NCBI GenBank assembly: GCA_031260965.1
Contig: JAISKK010000097.1
Span: 1 to 35,186 of the forward strand
Direction: 5' to 3'
Source: Desulfovibrio sp.
GTDB taxonomy: Bacteria > Desulfobacterota > Desulfovibrionia > Desulfovibrionales > Desulfovibrionaceae
Length of the DNA stretch: 35,186 nt
Shown: positions 23,301 to 30,860 of the stretch, one piece after another
Position numbering within the stretch: position 1 is the stretch's first letter
Layout of the letters: each line of letters begins with the position of its first letter
Position numbers and translations under genes: made by a program
The notes under the pieces: generated by a model
What the model saw: the letters and a program-made list of their open reading frames with translations, nothing else
Database searches by the model: none
Told to the model about the DNA's origin: nothing

Positions 23301-23781
23301 TGTGCTTCGTGAATTGCACGACGAACTGGATACCGCCGTAGCCGAGGCCTACGACTGGCCCGCCGCATTGCCGGATGAAGAAATACTCTTTCGTCTTGCT
23401 GCCCTGAACGCCAAGCGCGCGGAAGAGGAAAAACAAGGCACAATCCGCTGGCTCCGCCCGGAATACCAGACCAAATCCAAGACGGAACGAAAAGCGATCC
23501 AGGCTACACTGGATATGGGGTTGCCGCCCATGCAAACAAGCTGGCCGGATGCTCACGCCAAGGGCAAAAAAGGCAAACCCGCCCAGGCTTACGCCGTACC
23601 AAAAACCGCCTGGCCCACTGAACTGCTGGAACAAACGCAGGCCGTGCGCGGGATGGTGAAGACCCTGCAAGACGCCGGAAGCATCATCACACCGAAGACT
23701 GTAGCCGAGCGCTTCACCCGCGCTTCCCGCGCCAGGGTGGAAGAAATTTTGCGTGTGTTGGAGGCATTGGGGTTTGTGTAA
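20323..23781 (+). CDS. MmeI-like single-chain restriction-modification enzyme (nuclease plus DNA methyltransferase)
   Basis: The 1152-residue protein joins several functions in one chain. Residues 54-84 hold a PD-(D/E)XK nuclease pattern: RLDLYRKG with Asp72, then LESKQ with Glu82 and Lys84. A helical spacer follows to about 340. LGAHYTPRAYVERLV (348-362) and VLDPACGSGNF (motif I, 409-419) bind S-adenosylmethionine. FIVGNPPF (motif IV, 568-574) is the catalytic site of N6-adenine or N4-cytosine methylases. Residues of about 740-960 form the target-recognition region, ending LCFDPFPFPD. The final 80 residues look like a winged helix. This order matches type IIG/IIL MmeI-family enzymes, in which one specificity domain guides both cutting and methylation. 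AAAGGA lies six bases before the ATG. No partner genes are present. It lies alone between housekeeping operons, as an acquired defence gene would. Confidence 0.85.
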   Translation: MSGSISDFITRWKKSGGSEQANAQLFLAELCDVLSLPHPDPAQPVNEENAYSFERKVYLPRGDGTSELKRLDLYRKGCFVLESKQGQENAIPPALPGRTASSAVKRGSRQWEDAMQRARRQAENYIRRLPANEGRPPFLIVADVGFCFDLYTEFSRTGGVYLHFPDARTHRIFLDDLEKPENRALFQAIWNDPLSLDPSRRSARVTEEVAAHLAELARLLEADGHVPEKTSRFLMRCIFSMFAEDVSLIPANSFTDILQKSVVKPDLYAHLVKDLWTAMNSGTMSVTLERKLLCFNGNIFADPEVLPLTAQQIAILLEAARADWKEVEPAIFGTLLERALDPRERHKLGAHYTPRAYVERLVIPTVMQPLRNEWDDVQAAASLLFARGKEAEAKKIVSAFHKRLREVRVLDPACGSGNFLYVTLEHMKRLESEVLQTLTSYGEYQQTLLQVDPHQFLGLEVNPRAAHIAEMVLWIGYLQWHFRTHGNVNPPEPVIKKFDNIQCRDALLTWKRWIYATDKRGKPVTHWNGETYKTDPITGRQIPDETAMTVDKVYEGVQATEWPKADFIVGNPPFARGKYRRRDLGHGYFSALAAGYPELPESCDFVMYWWHKAAELTRAGKIRRFGFITTNSINMVFNRRVVAPYLENKKSPLHLVFAVPDHPWVDASDGAAVRIAMTVGEKDAKPGTLALVTEERETERRERFVALTEHDGVIHADLRQGVDVTNLLPLKANEALSGQGMKLHGKGFIITPEEADRLGLGRIPGLERHLRPYRNGRDLADGLRGVMVIDLFGLTAEEVRDKYPEVYQWVYTRVKPERDAMATRSKDSAQYAAKWWLFGKPRETFRPALAGLPRYIATIRVAKHHFFVFLPTEILPDSALVSIASADALHLGVLSSRIHICWALAASGRLGVGNDPYYNNSLCFDPFPFPDATPKQQARIRDLGEKLDAHRKARQALHPGLTMTGMYNALSALREGRELTAKEKIAHELGLVTVLRELHDELDTAVAEAYDWPAALPDEEILFRLAALNAKRAEEEKQGTIRWLRPEYQTKSKTERKAIQATLDMGLPPMQTSWPDAHAKGKKGKPAQAYAVPKTAWPTELLEQTQAVRGMVKTLQDAGSIITPKTVAERFTRASRARVEEILRVLEALGFV

Positions 23782-23790
23782 CCAGAACAT

Positions 23791-23825
23791 TGTAATTGTG
23801 TGTCGACGCTGTCGACACAATTACA
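23791..23825. repeat. Long inverted repeat just after the MmeI-like gene
   Basis: TGTAATTGTG and TCGAC on the left pair with GTCGACACAATTACA on the right, with a two-base TG bulge and a GCT loop. The core GTGTCGAC-gct-GTCGACAC is perfect. No T run follows. It begins 10 bases after the stop codon and could be a transcript-end hairpin, a protein-binding site or a boundary of an inserted segment. Confidence 0.6.
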
Positions 23826-23872
23826 GAGCAGGTTTGGCTCCCCACGGCCGCCACGTGCTCACAGTCAAGGCG

Positions 23873-23904
23873 AAAAAAAGTCCCCCGGTAAACCCGGGGG
23901 ACTT
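23873..23904 (-). terminator. Intrinsic terminator of the hydrogenase operon
   Basis: Perfect 11-bp arms AAGTCCCCCGG (23878-23888) and CCGGGGGACTT (23894-23904) enclose a five-base loop. On the minus strand the stem runs into seven T. It lies 80 bases after the hndD stop codon. Confidence 0.92.
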
Positions 23905-23983
23905 AGGTTCAGGCTGCTGACAAAGCCGGCAACCCGCCGTAGGACGCAAGCGGCATCATTGCCGCCGCAAAGAGCCGGAACAG

Positions 23984-25720
23984 CTACATACGCGGACGTT
24001 TCACATAGCTGGTGTGCAGCAGCTTGTGGGCCAGTTCGCTGTGCGGTTCACCCAGAAACTCCGCATAGAGCTTCTTGATGAAGGGGTTTTCATGCGATTT
24101 GCGCAGGACCTTGGTTTTGTCCTCCGTATAGAGGGCTTCCATACGTTTGAGCAGCACATCGACATGCCCCTTGTGATAGGGCTGGCCGCCGCCGTCAATG
24201 CATCCGCCCGGACAGGCCATGACTTCAATCACATGGTATTGCTTCTCGCCCGCCCGGATGGCCTCCAGAAGCTGGCGGGCGTTGCCCAGGCCGCTGGCCA
24301 CCGCCACGCTGACCGGGGTTCCGGCAACGTCGATGGTCGCTTCCTTGATGCCGCTCATACCGCGCAGGTCCATGAAATCCACCTTGTCCAGGGTCTTGCC
24401 GGTAATCCATTCATAGGCAGTGCGCAAGGCGGCTTCCAGAACTCCGCCGCTGGCCCCGAAGATAACTCCCGCACCCGTGGATTCGCCCATCGGGTCATCA
24501 AAGCCTTCATCGTCGAGTTGCGCGAAATTGATCCCGGCTTCGCGGATCATTTTGGCCAGTTCACGCGTGGTCAGAACAATATCCACATCCGGCACGCCGC
24601 CAGGCGCCATTTCCGCGCGCCCGGCCTCGTATTTTTTCGCGATGCAGGGCATGACGGAGACCACCACCATCTTCGCCGGGTCAACTTTCAGTTCCTTGGC
24701 CAGCCAGGTCTTGGCGATGGCCCCGAACATCTGCTGCGGCGACTTGCAGGTGGACGGCACATCCAGCATATCGCTGAACTGGTGTTCGAAAAACTTGACC
24801 CAGCCGGGGCAGCAACTGGTCAGAATGGGCAGACGGCCGCCGTGTTTCAGACGGTGGATAAACTCGCTCGCCTCTTCCATTATGGTCAAATCGGCAGCGA
24901 AGTCCGTGTCATAGACCTTGTCGAAGCCGAACATACGCAGTGCCGCCGCCATTTTTCCGGTCACCGGCACACCGGCAGGCAGGCCGAAAGCCTCGCCCAA
25001 AGCCGCACGCACGGCCGGGGCGGTCTGCACGATGACAAACTTGTCCGGGTTACGGATGGCGTCCCAAACCTTGCCCACATTGTTCACTTCGGACAAAGCG
25101 GCGGTGGGACAGATGGCCACGCACTGTCCGCAGGACACACAGGTGGACTCGGCGATGGGCATGTTAAAGGCTGGTCCAACCGTGGTCGTGAAACCCCGGT
25201 TCAGCCCGGAAAGGGCATTCACCGTCTGCACCTGCGTACACATGGTTTCGCAACGCCGGCAGAGTACGCACTTGTTCATGTCGCGCACATAGGCCGGACT
25301 TGAGTAATCGATTTTATGCTGCGTGGTTTTACCCGAGAATCCGATGTTGCCTATGGACAGTTCCGCGGCCAGAGCCTGGAGTTCACAGTTGGTGTTTTTG
25401 GGACAGGTCAGGCAGGTTTTGGGATGGTTGGAGAGAATAAGCTCCACAACCACCCGACGGGCGTTAATGACTTTGGGCGTATGTGTTTTGACGTCCATGC
25501 CCTCCATGACAGGTGTCGCGCAGGCCGGGGCCAGATTACGGCGCCCCGCCACCTCCACCATACAGACCCGGCAGGAAGCGCCCTGGTTGTGCAGATTGAT
25601 GTCATGCAGGTCAAAACGGCACAAGGTGGGGATATGAACCCCCAGTTTGCCGGCCGCGTCCAGAATTGTTGACCCTTCCGGCACTTCCACAGATTTTCCG
25701 TTTATTTTCAGACTAACCAT
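23984..25720 (-). CDS. hndD: [FeFe] hydrogenase catalytic subunit (HndD/HydA type)
   Basis: This subunit carries the H-cluster that makes or splits H2. The 578-residue protein starts with a ferredoxin-like [2Fe-2S] domain (Cys34, 50, 53, 67), then a His-Cys3 cluster site (HPKTCLTCPKNTNC, His99), two [4Fe-4S] sites (CVLCRRCETMC, CVSCGQCVAIC), and the three H-cluster motifs TSCCPGW (301-307), MPCIAKKYE (357-365) and MACPGGCIDGGGQP (501-514). All metal ligands are present, so it should be active. The C-terminus is the usual small-subunit-like tail. It lacks the extra C-terminal [2Fe-2S] domain of Thermotoga HydA. AGGAG lies five bases before the ATG. It is the last gene of the operon, 21 bases after hndC, and should be cytoplasmic. 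Confidence 0.95.
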   Translation of the reverse strand: MVSLKINGKSVEVPEGSTILDAAGKLGVHIPTLCRFDLHDINLHNQGASCRVCMVEVAGRRNLAPACATPVMEGMDVKTHTPKVINARRVVVELILSNHPKTCLTCPKNTNCELQALAAELSIGNIGFSGKTTQHKIDYSSPAYVRDMNKCVLCRRCETMCTQVQTVNALSGLNRGFTTTVGPAFNMPIAESTCVSCGQCVAICPTAALSEVNNVGKVWDAIRNPDKFVIVQTAPAVRAALGEAFGLPAGVPVTGKMAAALRMFGFDKVYDTDFAADLTIMEEASEFIHRLKHGGRLPILTSCCPGWVKFFEHQFSDMLDVPSTCKSPQQMFGAIAKTWLAKELKVDPAKMVVVSVMPCIAKKYEAGRAEMAPGGVPDVDIVLTTRELAKMIREAGINFAQLDDEGFDDPMGESTGAGVIFGASGGVLEAALRTAYEWITGKTLDKVDFMDLRGMSGIKEATIDVAGTPVSVAVASGLGNARQLLEAIRAGEKQYHVIEVMACPGGCIDGGGQPYHKGHVDVLLKRMEALYTEDKTKVLRKSHENPFIKKLYAEFLGEPHSELAHKLLHTSYVKRPRM

Positions 25721-25741
25721 ATTTTCTCCTGTGCGGCTTGA

Positions 25742-27622
25742 CTATTGACGGACGATCGATTTGGTCGGACATTTGCTGATGCAGGAACCACATTTGATGC
25801 AGAGCGCGTTGTCGATGACATGCACTTCCTTCTTGTTCCCGGTAATACAGGAGACGGGGCAGCCTCTTTTGCACAGGCCGCAGCCGACGCAGGAATCGGT
25901 GATGAAATAATCCAGAAGATGGGTACAGACCCTGGCCGGACAACGCTTGTCCACCACATGGGCGACATATTCGTCCCAGAAATGCTTCATGGTGCTGAGA
26001 ACGGGGTTGGGCGCGGTCTGACCGAGGCCGCAAAGAGCCGTATCCTTGATTACTTCCGCAAGGTTTTTGAGTTTTTCCAGGTCCTCAAGACTCCCCCTGC
26101 CTTCGGTGATATTCGTGAGAATCTCATGGATACGCTTGTTGCCGATGCGGCAGGGAGTACATTTACCGCAGGATTCCTCCATGGTGAAATCCAGGTAAAA
26201 CTTGGCAATGTCCACCATACAGTTGTCTTCGTCCATGACAATCATGCCGCCGGAACCCATCATGGAACCCGCGGCAATCAGGTTGTCATAATCGATATTT
26301 ATGTCCAGCTCCGCAGCCGGGATACAGCCGCCGGAGGGACCACCCGTCTGCACGGCCTTGAATTTCTTTCCGTTTTTGATACCGCCGCCGATTTCGTAGA
26401 TAATATCCTTGAGGCTGATGCCCATGGGAACTTCCACGAGACCCACGTTGTTGATTTTGCCGGCCAGAGCGAAAACTTTGGTTCCCTTGGATTTTTCCGA
26501 TCCGAAGGAGGCGAACCAGGCCCCGCCACGGCGCAGAATCTGGGGCACATTGGCCAGGGTTTCCACGTTATTGATGATGGTGGGTTTTCCCCATAATCCG
26601 GACTGGGCCGGGAAAGGCGGCTTGGATGTGGGTTCGCCGCGCCCGCCTTCAATGGAACGCAGAAGGGCTGTTTCCTCGCCGCAGACAAAGGCCCCGGCCC
26701 CGTATTTAAGCTCCAGGTCAAAGGAGAAGCCGGAGCCGAAGATGTTTTTGCCGAGCAATCCGGCCTCTCTGGACTGATCCACGGCCCGTTGCAAACGCTG
26801 GATAGCCAGAGGGTATTCGGCGCGTATATAGACGAAACCCCTGTCCGAACCAATGGCATAAGCCGCGATGGCCATGCCTTCAATAATGGAATGCGGGTCG
26901 CCTTCCAGGATCGAACGGTCCATAAAAGCGCCCGGATCACCCTCGTCGGCGTTACAGACCATATATTTGACCGGGCCGGGTTGGGCGGCGGCCACTTCCC
27001 ATTTAATGCCGGTCGGAAAACCTCCGCCCCCACGTCCGCGCAGGCCGGAAATTTTCATTTCCTGCACCACATCCTGGGGTTTTTTCTTTTCCAGACAGAG
27101 GGCAAGGGCCTGATAACCACCGGCGGCTATATATTCCTCAATCTCTTCCGGGTTGATCAGTCCACAGTTGCAGAGGGCTACGCGCATCTGCTTCTTGTAA
27201 AAATCCATTTCATGGTGGGAGGCAATGGGCTTGTTGCCCTGAGCCGGGTCTTTATAGAGCAGACGGGTAATGATGGTATTGTTTTTGAGGTGGCTTTCCA
27301 CAATTTCCGCCGCGTCATCTACCCCGACTTCGACATAAAACACGTCATCCGGAAACACTTTAACTATGGGGCCTTTTTCGCAGAAACCGAAGCAGCCCGT
27401 GATGTGGGCAGTAACCTGGTCTTCAAGACCGGCGGCTTTTATTTCCTTTTTCAGAACTTCAAGTAAAATAAGGCTGTTCGAGGACTGGCAGCCCGTGCCG
27501 CCGCAGATCAGAAGCTCGCGTTTGGCAAAGCTTTTGTGATCCGCTTCCGTCCTGAGAGCCATGCGCGGCTTGAACTCCGCATAGGCCTTGTCCAGATCCC
27601 TGAAGTTGGCGATTTTCAGCAT
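25742..27622 (-). CDS. hndC: NAD(P)H-binding flavin hydrogenase subunit, apparent HndB-HndC fusion
   Basis: The subunit passes electrons between NAD(P)H and the hydrogenase through FMN and iron-sulfur centres. Residues 35-115 form a thioredoxin-like [2Fe-2S] domain with Cys40, Cys45, Cys77 and Cys81. Residues of about 190-540 are NuoF-like, with GLRGRGGGGFPTG (193-205) for FMN and nucleotide binding, VCNADEGDPGAF, and ESCGKCTPCRIG for a [4Fe-4S] centre. The tail holds two more [4Fe-4S] sites, CVGCGLCKRGC and CIKCGSCISKC. At 626 residues it matches HydB of trimeric bifurcating hydrogenases. In Desulfovibrio fructosivorans, HndB and HndC are separate proteins whose lengths add up to about this size. 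It starts seven bases after hndA stops. Confidence 0.93.
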   Translation of the reverse strand: MLKIANFRDLDKAYAEFKPRMALRTEADHKSFAKRELLICGGTGCQSSNSLILLEVLKKEIKAAGLEDQVTAHITGCFGFCEKGPIVKVFPDDVFYVEVGVDDAAEIVESHLKNNTIITRLLYKDPAQGNKPIASHHEMDFYKKQMRVALCNCGLINPEEIEEYIAAGGYQALALCLEKKKPQDVVQEMKISGLRGRGGGGFPTGIKWEVAAAQPGPVKYMVCNADEGDPGAFMDRSILEGDPHSIIEGMAIAAYAIGSDRGFVYIRAEYPLAIQRLQRAVDQSREAGLLGKNIFGSGFSFDLELKYGAGAFVCGEETALLRSIEGGRGEPTSKPPFPAQSGLWGKPTIINNVETLANVPQILRRGGAWFASFGSEKSKGTKVFALAGKINNVGLVEVPMGISLKDIIYEIGGGIKNGKKFKAVQTGGPSGGCIPAAELDINIDYDNLIAAGSMMGSGGMIVMDEDNCMVDIAKFYLDFTMEESCGKCTPCRIGNKRIHEILTNITEGRGSLEDLEKLKNLAEVIKDTALCGLGQTAPNPVLSTMKHFWDEYVAHVVDKRCPARVCTHLLDYFITDSCVGCGLCKRGCPVSCITGNKKEVHVIDNALCIKCGSCISKCPTKSIVRQ

Positions 27623-27629
27623 AGCTCAC

Positions 27630-28115
27630 CTAACCTTGGTTGTTTGCAAGAATTGTGTCCACATCCGCCGCTTCCAGCTTGCCGAAAACCTGGTCATTGA
27701 CCAGAACGACCGGGGCCAGACCACAGGCGCCAACACAACGCAGGGAATCCAGACTATATTCCAGATCCGCGCCGGTTTCGCCGCGTTTGATATTCAGTTT
27801 CTCCTCAAAACGGCTGATGATTTTTTCCGCCCCACGCACAAAACAGGCCGTCCCCATGCAGCATTTGATCTGGGTCCTGCCCTTGGGCGTAGTCGTAAAA
27901 TAGGAGTAAAAACTCACCACCCCGGATATCTTTGCAGCGGGCACGTCAAGCTTGTCCGCAACAAATAACATGACATCCTTGGACAAAAATCCAAAAATAT
28001 GCTGCGCCTCGTACAATACCTTGATCAGGGCCGTCTTCTTGTCCGGAAACTGCCGAATATATTCGGCAAGTTTCTTGAAGCCGCTTTCACCACACTGGCA
28101 GTTATCTTCAGCCAT
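27630..28115 (-). CDS. hndA: [2Fe-2S] hydrogenase subunit HndA (NuoE-like)
   Basis: The 161-residue protein is a NuoE-type thioredoxin-fold ferredoxin. Its N-terminal 75 residues are helical (KKLAEYIRQFPDKKTALIKVL), followed by SGVVSFYSYF. The cluster ligands are in CCMGTACFVRG (C-x4-C) and RCVGACGLAP (C-x3-C). It probably relays electrons within the HndABCD/HydABC complex in the cytoplasm. The ATG at 28115 was chosen because GGAGGC lies six bases upstream; the track start at 28181 has no site and falls in the promoter region. An additional early cysteine pair, NCQCG, is present. It is the first gene of the operon. Confidence 0.93.
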   Translation of the reverse strand: MAEDNCQCGESGFKKLAEYIRQFPDKKTALIKVLYEAQHIFGFLSKDVMLFVADKLDVPAAKISGVVSFYSYFTTTPKGRTQIKCCMGTACFVRGAEKIISRFEEKLNIKRGETGADLEYSLDSLRCVGACGLAPVVLVNDQVFGKLEAADVDTILANNQG

Positions 28116-28157
28116 ACAAAAGCCTCCAGTCGGTTGTTGGGTCAAAATTGACGCGAT

Positions 28158-28171
28158 GTAAATATATTTAC
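28158..28171. promoter_or_regulatory. Palindrome in the hydrogenase promoter region
   Basis: GTAAATATATTTAC is a perfect 14-bp palindrome 43 bases upstream of hndA. On the minus strand TTGATC and TAAATA, 18 bases apart, form a plausible promoter whose -10 box lies inside the palindrome. This placement suits a repressor. It does not match the redox repressor Rex site closely enough to name the regulator. A second AT-rich inverted element, TTGG...ATTTAAAT...CCAA, lies at 28208-28226. Confidence 0.5.
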
Positions 28172-28252
28172 TCTTAATCAATATCCCGGATCAAGGCTAT
28201 TGTCTATTTGGAAATTTAAATGCCAAGCCCCTGCGTTCAGGCGTAAAATACT

Positions 28253-29035
28253 TCAGGGGAGCGCCGCTTTCAGCCAGGGAGTCATGAAATCCCGCACGGT
28301 TCCGCCCTGATCCAGATGACGCAGCAAGGCGCTGCCAAAGACCGCAGCCTGAGGAGGATTTTTCAGACCAAGCAACTGGCCCGGCTCACGCAGGCCAAAG
28401 CCCAGGGCCACCGGCAGGGAGAAAAGGCGCTGCGCCCTGGCAATGGTCGTTTCCGCTTCCGGGGGCAGACCCTCGCGCGCCCCTGTCGTACCCATGACCG
28501 AAACCACATAAACATAACCGCGCGCTTTTTCCGCGTAAGCCTGCATCCGTTCCTCCCCGGTGTTCGGTCCCACCAGAGCGATCAGATCCAGACCCGCGTC
28601 CGTAAGAATGTCCCGCAAAAGCGCATCTTCGCCCAGGGGCAGATCCGGCACAATCACACCCTGCACACCCGCCCCGGCTGCCTCTTTGGCCAGCTTTTCC
28701 AGTCCGTGCTGCAAAAAGGGATTATAGTAGCCCATGAGCACAAGACCAGCTTTGAGCCGGGGCGACAAAGCGCCAAGGTTTTCCAGAATCCAGGGCAGGG
28801 TCACGCCCGCCTCCAGGGCCCGGCGCGAGGCATCTTCCACTACCGGTCCGTCCGCCACGGGATCGGAAAAAGGCACACCAACTTCAATAATGTCCGCTCC
28901 ATTCTCATCCAGTTCCCGGAGCAGGGAGGGGAAAGAGGCGGGAGCGGGAAAGCCCGCCGTGAGAAAAGGAATACGGGCCATACGTCCTTCGGCGTTAGCC
29001 GCCTCTATACGTTGCTGCAAGCTCAAAATTTTCAT
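28253..29035 (-). CDS. trpA: Tryptophan synthase alpha chain
   Basis: TrpA cleaves indole-3-glycerol phosphate to indole and glyceraldehyde 3-phosphate, and the indole is channelled to TrpB. The 260-residue barrel protein has IPFLTAGFP at the start, [16 protein letters not shown] with the catalytic glutamate and aspartate-loop residues, [15 protein letters not shown] with the second acidic residue, and the phosphate-binding GFGLRE. It overlaps trpB by four bases (ATGA) and is the last gene of the operon. No clear intrinsic terminator follows. The next 137 bases lead into the hydrogenase promoter, so some read-through is possible. Confidence 0.95.
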   Translation of the reverse strand: MKILSLQQRIEAANAEGRMARIPFLTAGFPAPASFPSLLRELDENGADIIEVGVPFSDPVADGPVVEDASRRALEAGVTLPWILENLGALSPRLKAGLVLMGYYNPFLQHGLEKLAKEAAGAGVQGVIVPDLPLGEDALLRDILTDAGLDLIALVGPNTGEERMQAYAEKARGYVYVVSVMGTTGAREGLPPEAETTIARAQRLFSLPVALGFGLREPGQLLGLKNPPQAAVFGSALLRHLDQGGTVRDFMTPWLKAALP

Positions 29036-30228
29036 GCCGCACCTCCCTGTCCCTTTTGCGTATGCCTGGACACTATATCCATATCCTTGTCTCCCCGGCC
29101 GGAGAGATTGACGATTACCTGCGCTCCCGGGGCGAATTCACCCGGATTGTCCAAAACCCAGGCCAGAGCATGCGAGGACTCCAGGGCGGGGATGACGCCT
29201 TCTTTGCGCGCAAGGCACAGATAGGCGCGCAAGGCCGCCTCGTCGTTGACAATGCGGTATTGCGCCCGACCGCTTGCCGCGAGATGGGCGTGTTCCGGTC
29301 CCACACCCGGATAATCCAGTCCGGCGGAGACGGAATGCGAGGGCAGCACCTGTCCGCAGGCGTCCTGCAGAAGCATGCTTAACTGGCCGTGCAGCACGCC
29401 CGGTCGCCCGAGGGTGACGGGCGCGGAGTTATAGCAGCCGGGTTCGCCGCTGCCGCCGGCCTCTATGCCGACAAGCCGCACATCCTTGGCCTGGGGGTCG
29501 GAGGCGAAAGGATAAAAAATCCCGATGGCGTTGGATCCTCCTCCCACGCAGGCCACAACGGAGTCGGGCAGTTTGCCCTTCCTCTCCCGAAACTGGGCCT
29601 TGGCCTCAATGCCGATAACGGATTGCAGATCCCGCACCAGAGTGGGGAAAGGATGCGGACCGGCCGCCGTGCCGAAACAGTAATGCGTGTCCGCCTGCTC
29701 CACAATCCAGGCGCGCAGGGCCTCATTTATGGCGTCCTTCAGGGTACGCGTTCCGCTGCGCACGGCTATGACCTCTGCGCCCAGCAGCCTCATGCGCGCC
29801 ACATTGCTGGACTGGCGCTCAACATCCTCGGATCCCATGTAGATGGAACAACCCATACCCAGTTTGGCGGCCGCCGCCGCCGTGGCCACCCCGTGCTGCC
29901 CGGCCCCGGTCTCGGCCAGCAGCCTGCTCTTGCCCATGCGCCTGGCCAGCAAAGCCTGGCCCAGAGTATTGTTCATCTTGTGCGCGCCGGTGTGCAACAG
30001 ATCCTCGCGCTTGAGCCACAGGGAAAAACCCAGTTCGCGGGACAATGTTTCGCAATAGCTTAAGGGAGTGGGACGACCCGCAAAATCACGCAACAGCCCG
30101 GCCAGTTCCTCCTGAAAATCTTGCGTCGGCAGGATGTTCGCACAGGCCCGCTCCAGCTCCCGCAGAGGAGGTATAAGCAACTCCGGCACAAATTGCCCGC
30201 CGAAATCTCCAAAATATCCTTTTTTCAT
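29032..30228 (-). CDS. trpB: Tryptophan synthase beta chain
   Basis: TrpB joins indole to serine using pyridoxal phosphate. The 398-residue protein has [12 protein letters not shown] at the start, [20 protein letters not shown] with the PLP lysine, [11 protein letters not shown], and the phosphate-binding GGGSNA. It belongs to the standard TrpB1 group that partners TrpA. The ATG at 30228 has AAGGAAAAG upstream and overlaps the trpF stop as ATGA. The longer track ORF adds 39 residues from inside trpF and is unlikely. Confidence 0.97.
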   Translation of the reverse strand: MKKGYFGDFGGQFVPELLIPPLRELERACANILPTQDFQEELAGLLRDFAGRPTPLSYCETLSRELGFSLWLKREDLLHTGAHKMNNTLGQALLARRMGKSRLLAETGAGQHGVATAAAAAKLGMGCSIYMGSEDVERQSSNVARMRLLGAEVIAVRSGTRTLKDAINEALRAWIVEQADTHYCFGTAAGPHPFPTLVRDLQSVIGIEAKAQFRERKGKLPDSVVACVGGGSNAIGIFYPFASDPQAKDVRLVGIEAGGSGEPGCYNSAPVTLGRPGVLHGQLSMLLQDACGQVLPSHSVSAGLDYPGVGPEHAHLAASGRAQYRIVNDEAALRAYLCLARKEGVIPALESSHALAWVLDNPGEFAPGAQVIVNLSGRGDKDMDIVSRHTQKGQGGAA

Positions 30229-30860
30229 AGCTTTTCCTTGTTGTGTTGATGAATCACAGCTACTGCGCGGCGCAACAAAGCGTGGTCTTTTACGCCCGGC
30301 GCGCTTTCCAGGGCGGAGTTGCAATCCAGCCCGTCCGGGGAACAAGTATGAAGCGCGACCGGCAGATTTTCCGGCCCCAGCCCGCCGGCCAGAAACCAGG
30401 GCCGAGGCGGATGTATTTTTGCAAGATCTTTAAAATTCAGGCTTGCCCCGCTCCCGCCTCCTCCCTGCCCGGCATCAAGCAGAAAATAGGCGCAGGCCCC
30501 GGCATAGCCTTCCATTTCCGCTTGCAGCCCATCCGTCGCATAACGCCGGGGCCAGAGCGTTTTGATAATCCTCTCCGCGCCCAGTTTTTTGCAAAACTCC
30601 GGGCTTTCTCCCCCGTGGAGCTGGATGAAATCCAGACGGGCAATCTTGACGCAGCCTAAAATATAATCCGCCGTTGCGTTCACGAATACGCCCACCCGCA
30701 AAGCGGGTCCGGAAGGGAGCGCTCCCGCCGCCTCCGGACTGATGAAACGCTTGCTTTCCCCGGTAAAAATAAACCCGGTAAAATCCACACCCAGACTGTG
30801 GCAGAGCAGCACATCCTCAGACCGGGAAAGACCGCAGATTTTGCACAGCCGTTCAGGCAT
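30225..30860 (-). CDS. trpF: Phosphoribosylanthranilate isomerase
   Basis: TrpF performs the Amadori rearrangement of phosphoribosylanthranilate. The 211-residue barrel protein begins with [14 protein letters not shown], containing the catalytic cysteine, followed by [25 protein letters not shown] and [14 protein letters not shown] with the catalytic aspartate. The late motif reads [15 protein letters not shown] where most family members have D-SSGVE--PG-KD, so the phosphate loop departs slightly from the usual form. It is a separate protein, whereas in E. coli trpC and trpF are fused. It overlaps trpC by eight bases and trpB by four. Confidence 0.92.
   Translation of the reverse strand: MPERLCKICGLSRSEDVLLCHSLGVDFTGFIFTGESKRFISPEAAGALPSGPALRVGVFVNATADYILGCVKIARLDFIQLHGGESPEFCKKLGAERIIKTLWPRRYATDGLQAEMEGYAGACAYFLLDAGQGGGGSGASLNFKDLAKIHPPRPWFLAGGLGPENLPVALHTCSPDGLDCNSALESAPGVKDHALLRRAVAVIHQHNKEKL

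Noticed and set aside
24014-25303. 429-codon plus-strand ORF opposite hndD
   Set aside because: Histidine- and Gly-rich antisense frame over perfectly conserved H-cluster motifs, so not a gene.
28205-28230. Possible sigma-54 (-24/-12) promoter upstream of hndA on the minus strand
   Set aside because: TTGGCA gives a fair -24 element, but the -12 position reads TTTCC rather than TTGC, so the essential GC is missing.
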